DNA from: Palaemon carinicauda
Taxonomy: Eukaryota; Arthropoda; Malacostraca; Decapoda; Palaemonidae
Length of the DNA: 64,000 nt
Direction of reading: 5' to 3'
Assembly (NCBI RefSeq): GCF_036898095.1
Contig: NC_090763.1
Span: forward strand, 61,141,741 to 61,205,740
The translations under genes and the position numbers were made by a program. The notes beneath the pieces are model-generated. The model did not search any database. It had not been told where the DNA came from and saw only the letters and a list, made by a program, of their open reading frames with translations. Shown here piece after piece: positions 21,474-31,380 of this stretch (its first letter is position 1; each line of letters opens with the position of its first letter).

Positions 21474-21735
21474 CTCCACTAATGGGTGGAATAATAGCAA
21501 CTTCGTCTCCTGCAGAGAGTGTCAAGCCTTGCCCCGGCTCACAATACTGTTGATTATGAGAGAGTATTACACTGTCCTTGATACTAGAGATTTCACCAAA
21601 GGAACGCACAACTTGAGAAAGTAGCTCTTCGGGCGTTGTGTTCACAGGTACAGTTAGAACGGAACGATCAACTCCTGCCAAATCTTTAGCACCAGCAAAG
21701 AATAGAATGTTGACTGATACCTCACTTTCCGTCAT
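21474..21735 (-). CDS. MOCS2A: MOCS2A, molybdopterin synthase small subunit (MoaD-like), coding part of one exon
   Basis: Host gene. The small subunit carries sulfur as a C-terminal thiocarboxylate and, with the large subunit (MOCS2B/MoaE), converts cyclic pyranopterin monophosphate to molybdopterin in the cytosol. The exon codes 87 residues from Met at 21,735 plus the first base of codon 88. Features of the ubiquitin-like MoaD fold: VNILFFAGAKDLAG near the start and GDEVAIIPPISG at the end. The exon is bounded by a polypyrimidine acceptor (TTTCCACAG) just before 21,742 and a donor GAG/GTAAAT at 21,474/21,473. The essential terminal Gly-Gly is therefore split by the intron. Reading through would add KSFAGHS and then stop. 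Human MOCS2A is 88 residues, which fits a next exon that completes Gly-88 and stops. No MOCS2B exon is visible in the window. Confidence 0.85.
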
Positions 21736-21756
21736 TTGACCTCTGTGGAAAAGAAA
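21736..21756 (-). promoter_or_regulatory. 5' UTR stub and splice acceptor of the MOCS2A exon
   Basis: In the coding sense: a pyrimidine-rich stretch ending CCACAG, then AGGTCAA before the ATG. The exon edge is at 21,742, so the start codon lies 7 bases into the exon and an upstream 5' UTR exon is expected at higher coordinates. Confidence 0.72.
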
Positions 21757-22527
21757 TCTTTTTAAAAAAACTTATAGATACTGTAATACAAATTAAATAA
21801 AAACATACAAACTTACATAGTATGACTAATTTTACATAATGTATGCCAAGGATGATAATACAATGGACAAAATTTTTGTGAAGAAAAAAATTACTCCCCC
21901 CCCCCCCCCCCCCCCCGAGCAACATCACTGCTTATTTTGTTTTTCCAATAGTGTAAAAACTGTATCCAAATAGACAAGTACAGTATATTAAGAGCTAAAG
22001 GCCCATTTAAAGGAGAATAAAACATTCCAAAAAGGGTATGTACTACGACTAGTATGTCGAACAATCTCACACCACAACTATATCTTTGGATTTGAGTTCC
22101 ATTCCATGTACAAAGGGTAGGAATAGACCAATCCATTAAAAATCCGAGCATTTTAGCCTCATCACATCATCAATATTATTGGAGGTTTCTATGGCAAGGT
22201 TAAACGTTTGATAAGTATCTTCAATTCTCTTTAATCTTGTGTATTTTCTACCTGAATTCCTATCTGCCCTTGTTATTTTTTCATGATCTTTAAGATATTG
22301 CCACTGGTTAGCAACTACAACTTATCACTGAACTAATCACCTTTCTTCTCTTGTCATCAACATTTGAAATTACAATTTCCTAACTTTTGAATGCCACAAA
22401 TGTTACCACCTCATTTATCATATGTTTTTCCCAGCATTCTACAGCAAATGAATCTTGAAATTTTTCTCAAATTTCTTTGTACAGTAGTCCTTACACTTGT
22501 AAGAGGCTTCAGGATTCAAGCCTTCTG
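21757..22527. other. Probable upstream intron, with a poly-C tract
   Basis: AT-rich and without a supported gene. A run of about 20 C lies at 21,897-21,916. A 5' UTR exon could be hidden here, but nothing marks one. Confidence 0.45.
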
Positions 22528-22836
22528 TTAACCCTTTTACCCCCAAAGGACGTACTGGTACGTTTCACAAAAGCCATCCCTTTACCCCCATGGACGTACC
22601 GGTACGTCCTTGCAAAAAAATGCTATAAAAATTAGTTTTTAATATTTTTTGATATTTTTTTTAGAAAATTCAGGCATTTTCCAAGAGAATGAGACCAACC
22701 TGACCTCTCTATGACAAAAATTAAGGCTGTTAGAGCAATTTAAAAAAAATACACTGCAAAATGTGTCGGGAAAAAAATAACCCCCTGGGGGTTAAGGGTT
22801 GGAAATTTCCAAATACCCCGGGGGTAAAAGGGTTAA
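22528..22836. mobile_element. piggyBac-type MITE with TTAA target duplication
   Basis: The non-coding body at 22,532-22,832 is flanked by TTAA at 22,528-22,531 and 22,833-22,836. The 13-bp terminal inverted repeat CCCTTTTACCCCC is exact at both ends. A perfect 18-bp palindrome, ggacgtaccggtacgtcc, lies at 22,592-22,609, with a weaker copy near the left end. TTAA insertion and C-rich ends suggest mobilisation by a piggyBac-superfamily transposase supplied in trans. Confidence 0.85.
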
Positions 22837-23179
22837 GTAACAAAGAAAATCCTTCAAATATAGCCTGCAGCTGAGTACTCTTTTAACCATTCCTGGAGTA
22901 TGATTCATTCCCATTAAGAGCAGCACACATTAATATGACATATTGGTAGATAATTTGTATTTTTCCTAACTATACAAACCTTTGCTATTTATCAGGGGTT
23001 ATACTTTTGGCGGAGCTGAGATGACGAGCCATTAAAATTTAGAGGGTTAACTACCCACACTTCTAGTTAGGGGGGGTAGGAGGGGTAGCTTGCTACCACT
23101 CCCGTTCACACACCTGTGATTTGGTCACTTTGCTTGGAGGTAGGACTTCAAGGGGGATAGGGATGGCGGCCTAGTTTGT

Positions 23180-23287
23180 ATAAATAGCTAAGGTTTGTAT
23201 AGTTAGGAAAAATACAAATTATCTACGAATTTGTCATTTGTTCCGTAACTGGAATACAAACCACGCTATTTATTAGGGGTGACTCAC
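23180..23287. repeat. E4 internal complementary region
   Basis: The first half is the inverse of the E4 left terminus (22,937-22,990). The second half (ggaatacaaaccacgctattta) is the inverse of the E4 right terminus near 32,030-32,067. Both matches are clear by eye. Confidence 0.83.
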
Positions 23288-23361
23288 CCATTAGGAAGGG
23301 TGGACATCCCTGCCAATCTGGCTTTTGGCTTAACCCGGTGGCTCCTTATCTGAGTATGTCA

Positions 23362-23399
23362 GTACTCAAAAATAAGGAGTACTCCTTATTTTTGAGTAC
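23362..23399. repeat. Perfect 38-bp palindrome in E4
   Basis: Two 19-base arms with no spacer, each the exact inverse complement of the other (centre ggagtactcc). The homologous part of E2 (about 11,195-11,270) has no such palindrome, so it arose in the E4 lineage. Confidence 0.92.
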
Positions 23400-23539
23400 A
23401 GTACTAAAACCTTACTACGCAAGGTCCGCGGCCTACACAAGCTGTGTTGAGATATATAGAAGTGTGACCGTCCAGGTAAAGTTATTCCGAGTCTTTAGAA
23501 GGAAAATGTTATTTTTATAATAAAATAAATTTTTGAATA

Positions 23540-23700
23540 TACTTACCCGGTGATTATAATAGCTGCAACTCTGTTGCTCGACAGAAAACTCTAAGGTAAA
23601 ATTCGCCAGCGATCGCTACACAGGTTGCGGGTGTGCCCAACAGCGCCATCTGTCGTCCAGATACCCAGTACTCAATGAAAACAAAGAACTCAATTTTCTC
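23540..23700. repeat. E3 left inverted terminal repeat
   Basis: Inverse complement of about 29,822-29,975 (shared stretch aactcaattttctc through gctcgacagaaaact). Confidence 0.85.
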
Positions 23701-23746
23701 CTCGTCCCACTGCGTCTCTATTGGGGAGGAAGGGAGGGTCCTTTAA

Positions 23747-23840
23747 TTTATAATCACCGGGTAAGTATATTCAAAAATTTATTTTATTATAAAAATAACA
23801 TTTTTCAATATTTAACTTAGCCGGTGATTATAATAGCTGA
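23747..23840. repeat. E3 internal complementary region
   Basis: Left half is the inverse of the E3 left terminus (23,503-23,560). Right half (ttttcaatatttaacttagccggtgat) is the inverse of the right terminus at 29,955-29,990, and even keeps the variant agccgg seen only at that end. Confidence 0.85.
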
Positions 23841-24242
23841 TTCACACCCAGGTGGGTGGGTAGAGACCAGCAAAATATGTTTACATTATTATGAGCTAAT
23901 AATTTTTATTTCATTTTAGAAGTTATCAAAATAACAAAAACAAAATAAATAGGTACCTGGTAAGGAAGTCGACTTGAACAATTACTCTGCCTTTTTAAGT
24001 ACGTCTTCCTTACGGAGCCTCGCGATCCTCTTAGGATGCTGATCGACCCCTAGGATCTGAAGTATCAAGGGTTGCAACCCATACAACAGGACCTCATCAA
24101 AACCCCTAATCTAGGCGCTTCTCAAGAAATGACTTTGACCACCCGCCAAATCAACCAGGATGCGAAAGGCTTCTTAGCCTTCCGGACAACCCAAAAACAA
24201 CAATAAAAACATTTCAAGAGAAAGATTAAAAAGGTTATGGAA

Positions 24243-25388
24243 TTAGGGAATTGTAGTGGTTGAGCCCTCACCCACTACTGCACTCGCTGCTACGAATGGT
24301 CCCAGTGTGTAGCAGTTCTTGTAAAGAGACTGGACATCTTTCAAGTAAAATGACGCGAACACTGACTTGCTTCTCCAATAGGTTGCGTCCATTATACTTT
24401 GCAGAGATCTATTTTGCTTAAAGGCCACGGAAGTTGTTACAGCTCTAACTTCGTGCGTCTTCACCTTAAGCAAAGTTCGGTCTTCCTCACTCAGATGTGA
24501 ATGAGCTTCTCGTATTAACAATCTGATAAAATCTGACCAAGCATTCTTTGACAAAGGCAAGGATGGTTTCTTAACTGAACACCATAAAGCTTCAGATTGG
24601 CCTTGTAAAGGTTTAATACGCTTTAAATAGAACTTAAGAGCTCTAACAGGGCATAAGACTCTTTCTAGTTCATTGCCTACGATCTCCGATAAGCTGGGGA
24701 TATCGAAAGATTTAGGCCAAGGCCGAGAAGGCAGCTCATTTTTGGCTAGAAAACCAAGTTGTAGCGAACAAGTGGCTTTTTCTGACGAAAATCCTATGTT
24801 CTTGCTGAAGGCATGAATCTCACTGACTCTTTTAGCCGAGGCTAAGCATACCAGGAAAAGAGTCTTAAGAGTGAGATCTTTCAGGGAGGCTGATTGTAAC
24901 GGCTCCAACCTGTCTGATATGAAGAATCTTAGTACCACGTCTAAATTCCATCCAGGGGTAGCCAAACGACGCTCCTTGGTAGTCTCAAAAGACTTAAGGA
25001 GGTCTTGCAGATCTTTATGTTTGGAAAGATCTAAGCCTCTATGCCGGAAGACCGATGCCAACATGCTTCTGTAGCCCTTGATAGTGGGAGCTGAAAGGGA
25101 TCGTCCTTTTCTCAGGTATAAGAGAAAAACAGCTATTTGAGCTACAGAGGTACTGGTCGAGGATACAGAAACTGACTTGCACCAGTCTCGGAAGACTTCC
25201 CACTTCGATTGGTAGACTCTAATGGAAGCTCTCCTTGCTCTAGCAATCGCACTGGCTGCTTCCTTCGAAAAGCCTCTAGCTCTCGAGAGTCTTTCGATAG
25301 TCTGAAGGCAGTCAGACGAAGAGCGTGGAGGCTTTGGAGTACCTTCTTTACGTGTGGCTGACGTAGAAGGTCTACCCTTAGAGGAAGA
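24243..25388 (-). CDS. DIRS tyrosine recombinase of E3, open across all catalytic motifs
   Basis: Open from just after a TAG at 25,389-25,391 to the stop at 24,243. The E1 start Met is present upstream (MVRRRSQ), but this stop follows it, so the first few residues are disabled. The next in-frame Met is at 25,064, inside the core-binding domain. The core-binding region has VYQSKW and APTIKGYRS. The catalytic residues are Arg in SAKRVSE, HEVR in KTHEVRA, Trp in TYWRS and Tyr in FYLKD. The C-terminus matches E1 and confirms where E1 is frameshifted. An alternative downstream start, or expression by readthrough, could still give a product, but that is inference. Confidence 0.8.
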   Translation of the reverse strand, partial: SSSKGRPSTSATRKEGTPKPPRSSSDCLQTIERLSRARGFSKEAASAIARARRASIRVYQSKWEVFRDWCKSVSVSSTSTSVAQIAVFLLYLRKGRSLSAPTIKGYRSMLASVFRHRGLDLSKHKDLQDLLKSFETTKERRLATPGWNLDVVLRFFISDRLEPLQSASLKDLTLKTLFLVCLASAKRVSEIHAFSKNIGFSSEKATCSLQLGFLAKNELPSRPWPKSFDIPSLSEIVGNELERVLCPVRALKFYLKRIKPLQGQSEALWCSVKKPSLPLSKNAWSDFIRLLIREAHSHLSEEDRTLLKVKTHEVRAVTTSVAFKQNRSLQSIMDATYWRSKSVFASFYLKDVQSLYKNCYTLGPFVAASAVVGEGSTTTIP

Positions 25389-26385
25389 CTACTGGGAACG
25401 TCTTCTAACCATCGAAGTATCTCGGTGAACCATTCTCTCGCGGGCCAGAGGGAAGCAACTAACGTCAACCTTGTCCCTTCGTGAGAGGCGAACTTCTGCA
25501 GTACCTTGTTGACAATCTTGAACGGTGGGAATGCGTAGAGATCCAGATGTGACCAATCTAGGAGGAAAGCATCTATATGTATTGCTGCTGGGTCCGGGAC
25601 TGGAGAGCAATAGATTGGAAGCCTCTTGGTCAGCGAGGTTGCAAAGAGATCCATGGATGGTTTTACCCCAAGTAGCCCAAAGTCTCTTGCACACATCCTT
25701 GTGGAGGGTCCATTCGGTTGGAATTACTTGCCCTTTCCGACTGAGATAATCTGCTATGACGTTCAAGTCGCCTTGGATGAACCTCGTTACTAGGGAGATG
25801 TCTTGACCTTTTGACCAGATGAGCAGGTCCCTTGTGATCTCGTACAACGTCAGTGAGTGGGTACCTCCTTGTTTGGAGATGTACGCCAAGGCCGTGGTGA
25901 TGTCCGAGTTAACTTCCACCACTTTGCCTCGAAGGAGAGACTTGAAGCTTTTCAAGGCCAGATGTACTGCCAACAGCTCCTTGCAGTTGATATGCATGCT
26001 CCTCTGACTCGAGTTCCACAGTCCTGAGCATTCCCGACCGTCTAGTGCCGCGCCCTAGCCCACGTCCGATGCGTCCGAGAAGAGAACGTGGTCGGGAGTC
26101 TGAACAGCCAGGGGAAGACCCTCTCTTAGGTTGATATTGTCCTTCCACCAAGTCAGACAAGACTTTATCTTTTCGGAAACCGGGATCGAGACCGCTTCTA
26201 GCGTCTTGTCCTTTTTCCAGTGAAAAGCTAGATGGTATGGAAGAGGACGGAGGTGTAGTCTTCCTAGTGACACAAATTGTTCCACGGATGACAGCGTCCC
26301 TACCAGACTCATCCACAGCCTGACTGAGCAGCGTTCCTTCTTCAGCATCTTCTGGATGGATAGCAGGGCTTGATCTATTCTGGGG
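25142..26385 (-). pseudogene. Remnant of E3 RT frame: RT thumb, RNase H and methyltransferase-like domain
   Basis: Begins abruptly at about 26,385 with the post-catalytic RT region (IDQALLSIQKMLKKE). The polymerase core with YLDD is absent. RNase H shows SDAS followed by a nonsense codon at 26,055 where E1 has Trp, then KELLA, NSDIT (E1 has NSDNT) and ADYLSR (E1 has ADRLSR). A frameshift near 25,665 leads to the methyltransferase-like part with MDLFAT, LYAFPPF and WPAREWF, ending at 25,142. The fusion at 26,375-26,390 joins gag directly to RT within agccccc, a stretch that both partners could contribute. Not functional. Confidence 0.8.
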
Positions 26386-27005
26386 GCTGATCGTCTTGTT
26401 GTTCAGCAACGTCCTCATCAGAGGGTTCCTCATCCGAAAACTGATGAGGAAACGGCAACGGAGTGGGCAACGTCTGGCTCGCTGAGTCCGGTCGCACTGG
26501 TGGATGCGTGACGGAGCCGGACGCAATATCATGGAACTGCTGCACAGTCTGTGAACTGTCAACAACCATGGGTGCGCGAGGAAGCACAGCGTCAACCCGA
26601 GACTGTCTAGACCGTCTGGGTTGTGCAGTCAACACCCTACCGGGTTGCTGAGGTTGACGCACTGCGTCAAAACAAGTCACCTCTGCTGGTTGTTGAACGT
26701 CCTGAACGTCAACAACCACCTCCGAGCGTCGCTTAACGTCAACGTGCGGCTAGCAACCCACACTGGGTCGCATCGGTGGAGGAACCACCTCAACTGGCAG
26801 ACGCGAGTAGGTTACCTCAGCGTCAACAGGCCGCACAACCGACCGGTTGGAAGGTTGTTGGCCAGAAGGTTCGGTAGCAACCTTCTCCGCATTAAAGTCC
26901 TCTATCAAGGACGCAAGCTTGGACTGCATGTCTTGCAGCAAAGCCCATTTAGGGTCTACGGTAGCAGGTGTGGCAACAGACGGGGTTAGCGGCTGAGGCG
27001 GTACC
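26386..27005 (-). pseudogene. Second partial gag segment of E3
   Basis: Encodes the middle part of the family A gag: a segment like LQDMQSKLASLIEDFNAEKV (counterpart of LQTMQSQLAVLMQEFQAEKV in E1) and a Gln/Pro/Val-rich tract. It is followed directly by the RT remnant. The same middle region occurs again at about 27,600-28,200, so E3 carries this part of gag twice in tandem. Confidence 0.7.
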
Positions 27006-28620
27006 GTTTACCATCCCTGAAAGCCTTGTTATGCGTGACATAATTGTACAGCAAAACTTCAAAGGCTCGAAAACAGCTGTGAAGTTGACCTGTAAACAAC
27101 TTGGAGCGTCTCCTGGCCAGGCGCCAGGGAGAGTCTACGAGAATTGAGAAGTCTATCTGGGCAGAGGCATGAACTCCCAAGCCGAGAACTTCTCTCGTGT
27201 CATATCAGACTCTCGCTCTATAAACCAGTTTAAAAGAAGGGAAAGCAAAGGCTGTATCCCCCAAACTCCTCCTGGTGAAAAACCAGTCGCCTAGCCAACG
27301 TAAAGCTCTCTAGGAGAGCGAGAGAGCACTAGCTTAAAAACAACGGCTTCGAAGTAGCTAGGCCTAGTGTAAGCTCTGACGTTTAGGCGAACGAGGAGCA
27401 GCAGTTACAAAAAGATCCGGACAAAGATCCTTAAAAAAATCATCATGATTTAATTAAAGTCCATAGGAGGCTAAGCAGCTTTAGGCTCCTCTCCATCTGA
27501 CAGAGTCCTCAAGGGAATATCAGTAGGAGGGGGAACAGCAACTTCCTCATCTACAGGAACCTTGCCCGATAAAAGCTGAGTCTCAAGCAAGGGAGAGACC
27601 TACCGTGGTGGCAATGCTTTACAAGCAGAGTCCACACTCACTGGTGCATTAGTAGCGGACCAGAACGCAACGTCATGTAACTGCTTGACAGTCTGTGAAC
27701 TGTCAACAACTGAACTGTCAACCACAACAGGTGCGCGAGGACGCACAGCGTCCACTCGAGACTGATTTGACTGCCTAGACTGAGCAGTCAAAACAACTCT
27801 AGAATGCGGAGGTTGATGCACAGCGTCAAAACAAGTCAACTCCGATTGTTAGTGAACGTCTTGAACGTCAACAGGAGCCTCAGCAAGTGGCCTAACGTCC
27901 AAATGCGGCTGAAAAACCACACGAGACCGCATCGAGTGTGGTTCTAAACAACCTGACTGACGTGACTAAGCTACGCCAACGTCAACAGTAAGCACAAAGG
28001 AACGTTAGGTTGGCCTGAAAGCCAGGATATCGATGAGATAAACGGCTAGACTCAACGGACTAATCGGCAAAATAGTCTTCCATAAGGGAGGCAAGCATAT
28101 ACTGCATGTCTTGCCATACAACCCATTAAGGATCAACGGAAATGGTTGTGGTAAGAGACGAGGGTAACGTCTGTGACCGCAACACTTTGCCTACAAAAAG
28201 AGACTCTCGGAGTCTGTGTTACGCTTTTGTTAGGCAGCGAGCAGTTATCCGATGACTGCAAAGGGTCAGAGCTGTCCTAATGGTTGTAACCAGGACGCTG
28301 GACCTGTCCTGAAAGGACTGACTTTCGCTTAAGGGCTTCGAAACCTTGTGACAGGTTTCTTATGCGAAAAGCCTTCGGATGACGAGGAGAAACAACGTCT
28401 CTCTCGTCTTATGGTAGGGGAGATCTTGGTAAGATACACCCGATACCATAGAGGGAAAACGTCTGTTCGTTGGTCAAGGCCTCTCGAACCCATAAGTCGT
28501 TTGACATTACTTCTCCCCTGGGCTTGGGAGCATGTAAGAGGTCCCGGACTAGGTGAACGACAGGCACGAACAGACGAACCCTCGGACGCAACACTGTAAC
28601 ACTTTGCGCATATCACTTTA
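27006..28620 (-). pseudogene. Main gag remnant of E3
   Basis: Contains, in the coding sense, a stretch like RACRSPSPGPL and SQAQGRSNV (28,329-28,616; E1 has RASRPPSPGPL and SQAQGRSNV), the Gln/Val-rich middle part near 27,600-27,840, and the C-terminal domain near 26,986-27,180 (ASAQIDFSILVDSP; E1 has ASAQADFSSLVDSP). Many stops and frameshifts. The N-terminal Cys cluster present in E1 is not found, so the protein start has been lost or replaced. Confidence 0.7.
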
Positions 28621-29820
28621 TCACTTCGATTTTCTGTTTTGCACTTATTTCACTGAAATTTTTACTGATTTCTACCTGAAACACGCAATTCTACCCTTCA
28701 TTAAAAGGTAGTAATTGCGAAATCAGTCGTATAATGCAAGCTCATTAATACCAGCAAAAAACAGAAAACATATTTAAAGATAAAAAAAAAAATCAGTGGC
28801 TGGGAAAGAGACTAAACACTAGTTCATATAACTACGTTTTCAATCTCTCACCGCACATAGCCTGGGGACGAGAATAAAAAACTAAAACGTTTTATCCTTC
28901 CTCCCCGTACAGCGACTAGGGACGAGAGTAACACGAGAACAACGTTACCCGCTTGAACGGAACGTTTTCTCTCCTCTCTCTCCCTCCGTCTCTATCTCTC
29001 TCTCTCTTTCTCTCTTGATTTCGCACCTAAGAGAAGAGCCCAATTATATTTCGTCAAAAAAAACATGTTATTTGACTAAAGGAAAAAACTGAAAGGTTTT
29101 TCAAATAAAAAGTTCCTTTAAAATAGAATTTAAAACATTTAAGCTAAGAAAGAATGAACAAAACGTCAGAATCGATTTACTCTTACTGCAAAGTGAAACC
29201 GTGATACACTCTCTCTCTATCGTAACGATAGAGCGCATGTTGAACGTCCTGAACGTCAACAACTGCGTAGCATAAATAAACTAAACGTTAGTTCATCTTT
29301 GAAAACAGTACGAAGACTATCAAAGAAATTCTTTCATAAAATTTAAAAAGTTTTAAATCCTTAGCTCTTTAAAAGCTAATTACGATATAAAGGGCTCAAC
29401 GTTGATTAACTTCGGTTTCCAAGTTAGGACCGCCTACTCTCAGGAAAGGTCTATATAAACAAAACATTAAAATTATTTTTATATATTTATAATAAATGGA
29501 AAGTTAATCGAAGAGGCCTAATAAAGGCGGAGAGATATAAAATATATAGAGGAAAATCTATAACGTGATATAATTACTAAAAGCCTAAACACACTTCCGC
29601 TAAGGGAAGGGTCGGCCATTTAAAAGTGAAAGAAAGTCCATACTCTCTGTGTCACCATAATTAAATCTATCCAAAACGAGTTCAAGATTTAAGATGAAGA
29701 TAAAACACCTGCATAGCGAAAGCTCAAAACTAGAATAGTGTACTTCACCAATTAGTTGTGAAAACAAATCCAGTTTAGCAACAGCGAATAAGCACGTCTT
29801 GTCGGGAGCACGACAGAGAG
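28621..29820. other. Non-coding right part of E3
   Basis: About 1.2 kb, versus about 0.2 kb of leader in E1. Only the last part (about 29,690-29,820) resembles the E1 leader (gcatagcgaaagctcaaaa, then cttgtcgggagcacgacag). The remainder (28,621-29,690) is AT-rich with a CT-rich stretch near 28,970-29,020 and has no counterpart in E1; I cannot assign it. Confidence 0.5.
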
Positions 29821-29821
29821 A

Positions 29822-29975
29822 AAATTGAGTTCTTTGTTTACATTGAGTACTGGGTATCTGGACGACAGATGGCGCTGTTGGGCACACCCGCAACCTGTGT
29901 AGCGATCGCTGGCGAATTTTACCTTAGAGTTTTCTGTCGAGCAACAGAGTTGCAGCTATTATAATCACCGGCTAA
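29822..29975. repeat. E3 right inverted terminal repeat
   Basis: Inverse complement of 23,540-23,700. The element ends at about 29,990 with atattgaaaa, as E1 does. Confidence 0.85.
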
Positions 29976-30223
29976 GTTAAATATTGAAAAAACTGTTGTA
30001 ACCAAGACTTTCCCAATACCACCTCGCTAGGGTATGGGGACGCAACAGTATTAGTTTAAATACTAGGTACACAAGGGAGCATGGTTTATCTGCAGTGGTT
30101 TGAGGTCAGCTTGTGCAGAGAACCCAGGATGCTGCTTTCCCCAAGAGAGGGAAGGATGAAGAAAAGAATAAGAGCCAGTCAAACCTTTTCATTCACACAG
30201 ACTAAAACCGGGTAATAATGCCC

Positions 30224-30868
30224 TCAACCTTCTGCTACTTGTCCAATAAGGAGCTTGGTGTTAAACCAACTGTTGTGCAGCCACCACAGGACCGATAGAA
30301 AACATATATTCTCCTGTGGGTCACGTCTTGCAGGTAGTGGGATGTGAACGTGGTTTGACATTTTTACATCCCAGCCTGAAGAACCTGCGTCACTCAGAAG
30401 TTTCTCTTGAATGCCAAGGATGTAGCTATGCCCGACATCATGAGGTCTGGGGTGACGTGAAGGAAGAGGGTTTGGATTCAGTGCATGGTCTATGACCTTG
30501 CAGATCCATGCTGGTATTGTGTTCTTGGTGACCCTCCTCTTGGTCCTTCCTGTGCTGACGAAGAGTGCAGGCACACGAGGACGGGGTGCGGATGTTCTCT
30601 TAAGGTACAGCCTCAAACCCCTCACTGGACAGAGTAAGAGATGATCAGGGTCATCTGTTACAGAACGAAGACTCAAAATCTGGAAGGAGTCGAATCATGG
30701 ATCCGCTACTCCCGGGTTCTGAGTCTTGGCAATAAACTCAGGCACGAAGCTGAATGTTACCTCTCCCCATCCCCTTGAATGGGCGATGTCGTATGAAAGA
30801 CCATGAAGTTCACAGACTCGTTTGGCAGAAGCCAAAGCTAGCAGGCACATCGTCTTCCAAGTTAGGTG
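30224..30868 (-). pseudogene. Recombinase fragment of E4
   Basis: C-terminal part of the family B recombinase: in the coding sense LALASAKRVCELHGLSYD-like sequence near 30,800-30,860, then VSLRSVTDDPDHLLLCPVR and RVTKNTI, close to the intact E2 protein. The HDVR region is frameshifted at about 30,425, and the end at 30,224-30,300 differs. The fragment is cut at about 30,868 by the LINE. Dead. Confidence 0.78.
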
Positions 30869-30873
30869 GCAAT

Positions 30874-31380
30874 CTGTTGAATTGAATTGAATTGAATATA
30901 GGATTTAGGCATTAAGCCAAGCACTGGGACATCAAAGGCCATTCAGCGCTATATAACGAAAATCATTCAATCATATCTGTACACTCACACCATTTAGTAT
31001 CATTTTAACCTTTAATACAAATCGTAACACTTTTATACAATAAAATCTAGATGTGAAATAAATAGGGATTAAAAGGGTAAAATAAATAAATAAATTAATA
31101 AAAACAATTATAGCTCGTAATATAACCCAATACTTCGTATAAATTTTCTCAAGTTCAGGGTATTACAGTTTTCCCCCAGTATATCTCTTAAAGGTTTGTC
31201 CTGGAGTAAATGTGTCCTCCTCTGAAGATTAAAAACAGGACAATCGACTAAAATATGTTTAACATCCATTGTCACTTGACAGGTATTACAAAGAGGGGCC
31301 TGTCTCCCTTCCCCACTCTTCATTAAATAATTGTGCGTTGCATGTGTATGGCCAATATGCAGCCTAGTTAAAATAATGGT
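30874..31380 (-). mobile_element. 5'-truncated I/Nimb-clade LINE in E4
   Basis: Minus-strand 3' end of a non-LTR element. The coding tail 31,108-31,323 has CNTCQVTMDVKHILVDCPVF, the Cys/His region that follows RNase H in I-clade elements, then a UTR ending in repeated ttcaat units (plus strand gaattgaattgaattgaat at 30,878). The 5' end is truncated where the E4 gag begins at about 31,381. Confidence 0.78.

Larger units (their letters stand above)
23503..29990 (-). mobile_element. DIRS1-like element E3 (family A), nested in E4 and internally rearranged
   Basis: The terminal repeats (about 23,540-23,700 and 29,822-29,975) and the ICR at 23,747-23,840 match the E1 plan, with the same agcgatcgct core. 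Read on the minus strand there are a non-coding 5' part, a decayed gag, a second partial gag segment, a fused RT/RNase H/methyltransferase-like remnant lacking the RT core, and an open recombinase. The host flanks on both sides are consecutive parts of E4, so E3 is the younger insertion. Confidence 0.87.
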
